DNA of 6,658 nucleotides from contig JBLYYQ010000004.1 of assembly GCA_048550035.1 (NCBI GenBank), positions 1 to 6,658 on the forward strand. The letters run 5' to 3'. A program made the position numbers and the translations under genes. The stretch is from JBLYYQ01 sp048550035. GTDB taxonomy: Bacteria; Nitrospinota_A; UBA7883; JBLYYQ01. Positions 6,623 to 6,658 of this stretch are shown piece by piece (the stretch's first letter is position 1; each line of letters opens with the position of its first letter). The notes under the pieces were generated by a model. The model saw nothing but the letters and a program-made list of their open reading frames with translations, was not told where the DNA came from and made no database searches.

Positions 6623-6658
6623 GGATTAGGGAAGTCTATGATGGCAAAAAGGACCCCA
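6623..6658 (+). repeat. comM Walker A fragment, copy 2, running off the window
   Basis: This is a second copy of comM 4776-4811 with one mismatch (T at 6627 for C at 4780). The 31 bp from 6628 to the window end are identical. In the comM frame it reads GLGKSMMAKRTP, where the intact gene has GSGKSMMAKRTP. Immediately upstream similarity stops, and a TGA at 6611-6613 closes the frame, so this cannot be an intact gene from its normal start. Whether more of comM follows cannot be seen. Confidence 0.9.

Overview
The window reads as a piece of a flagellated bacterial chromosome with about 40% G+C and a strong preference for TTA leucine codons in the core genes. Gene content fits a Gram-negative, proteobacteria-like or deltaproteobacteria-like lineage, but the sequence alone does not fix the taxon. 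Both ends of the window lie in repeated sequence: a tandem repeat on the left and a copy of an internal comM segment on the right. That pattern would fit a whole short-read contig.

Layout: (1) Positions 2-3120, plus strand, hold a compact hook-assembly operon. It runs from fliK (hook-length control, 5' end cut by the window) through flgD (hook cap/scaffold) to flgE (hook protein), with gaps of 2 and 15 bp and good Shine-Dalgarno sites ahead of flgD and flgE. The visible start of fliK is an in-frame array of four 51-bp (17-residue) repeats that runs off the left edge. (2) Positions 3151-3936, minus strand, hold thiD (HMP/HMP-P kinase), convergent with flgE across 30 bp. A long imperfect inverted repeat (3149-3221) covers the thiD stop codon and its last 23 codons. 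(3) Positions 4092-5642, plus strand, hold an intact comM/yifB AAA+ ATPase gene, divergent from thiD. (4) Positions 5771-6409, minus strand, hold a left-handed beta-helix acetyltransferase of the Vat/CatB (xenobiotic acetyltransferase) family. Its codon use differs from the neighbours, which suggests later acquisition. (5) Positions 6410-6658 contain no convincing gene. They hold nested inverted repeats in the acetyltransferase leader and, at the very end, a 31-bp exact copy (35 of 36 bp in all) of the comM Walker A region.

FliK, FlgD and FlgE act together: FlgD caps and promotes assembly of FlgE into the hook, and FliK measures hook length and switches export specificity. ThiD and ComM are housekeeping genes with no evident link to the flagellum. 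I see no clear new multi-gene system. The features most worth attention are the FliK tandem array, the large hairpin between flgE and thiD, and the repeated comM segment 1,847 bp apart that brackets the second half of comM plus the acetyltransferase. The last of these may be a duplication junction, an integration scar or an assembly artefact.
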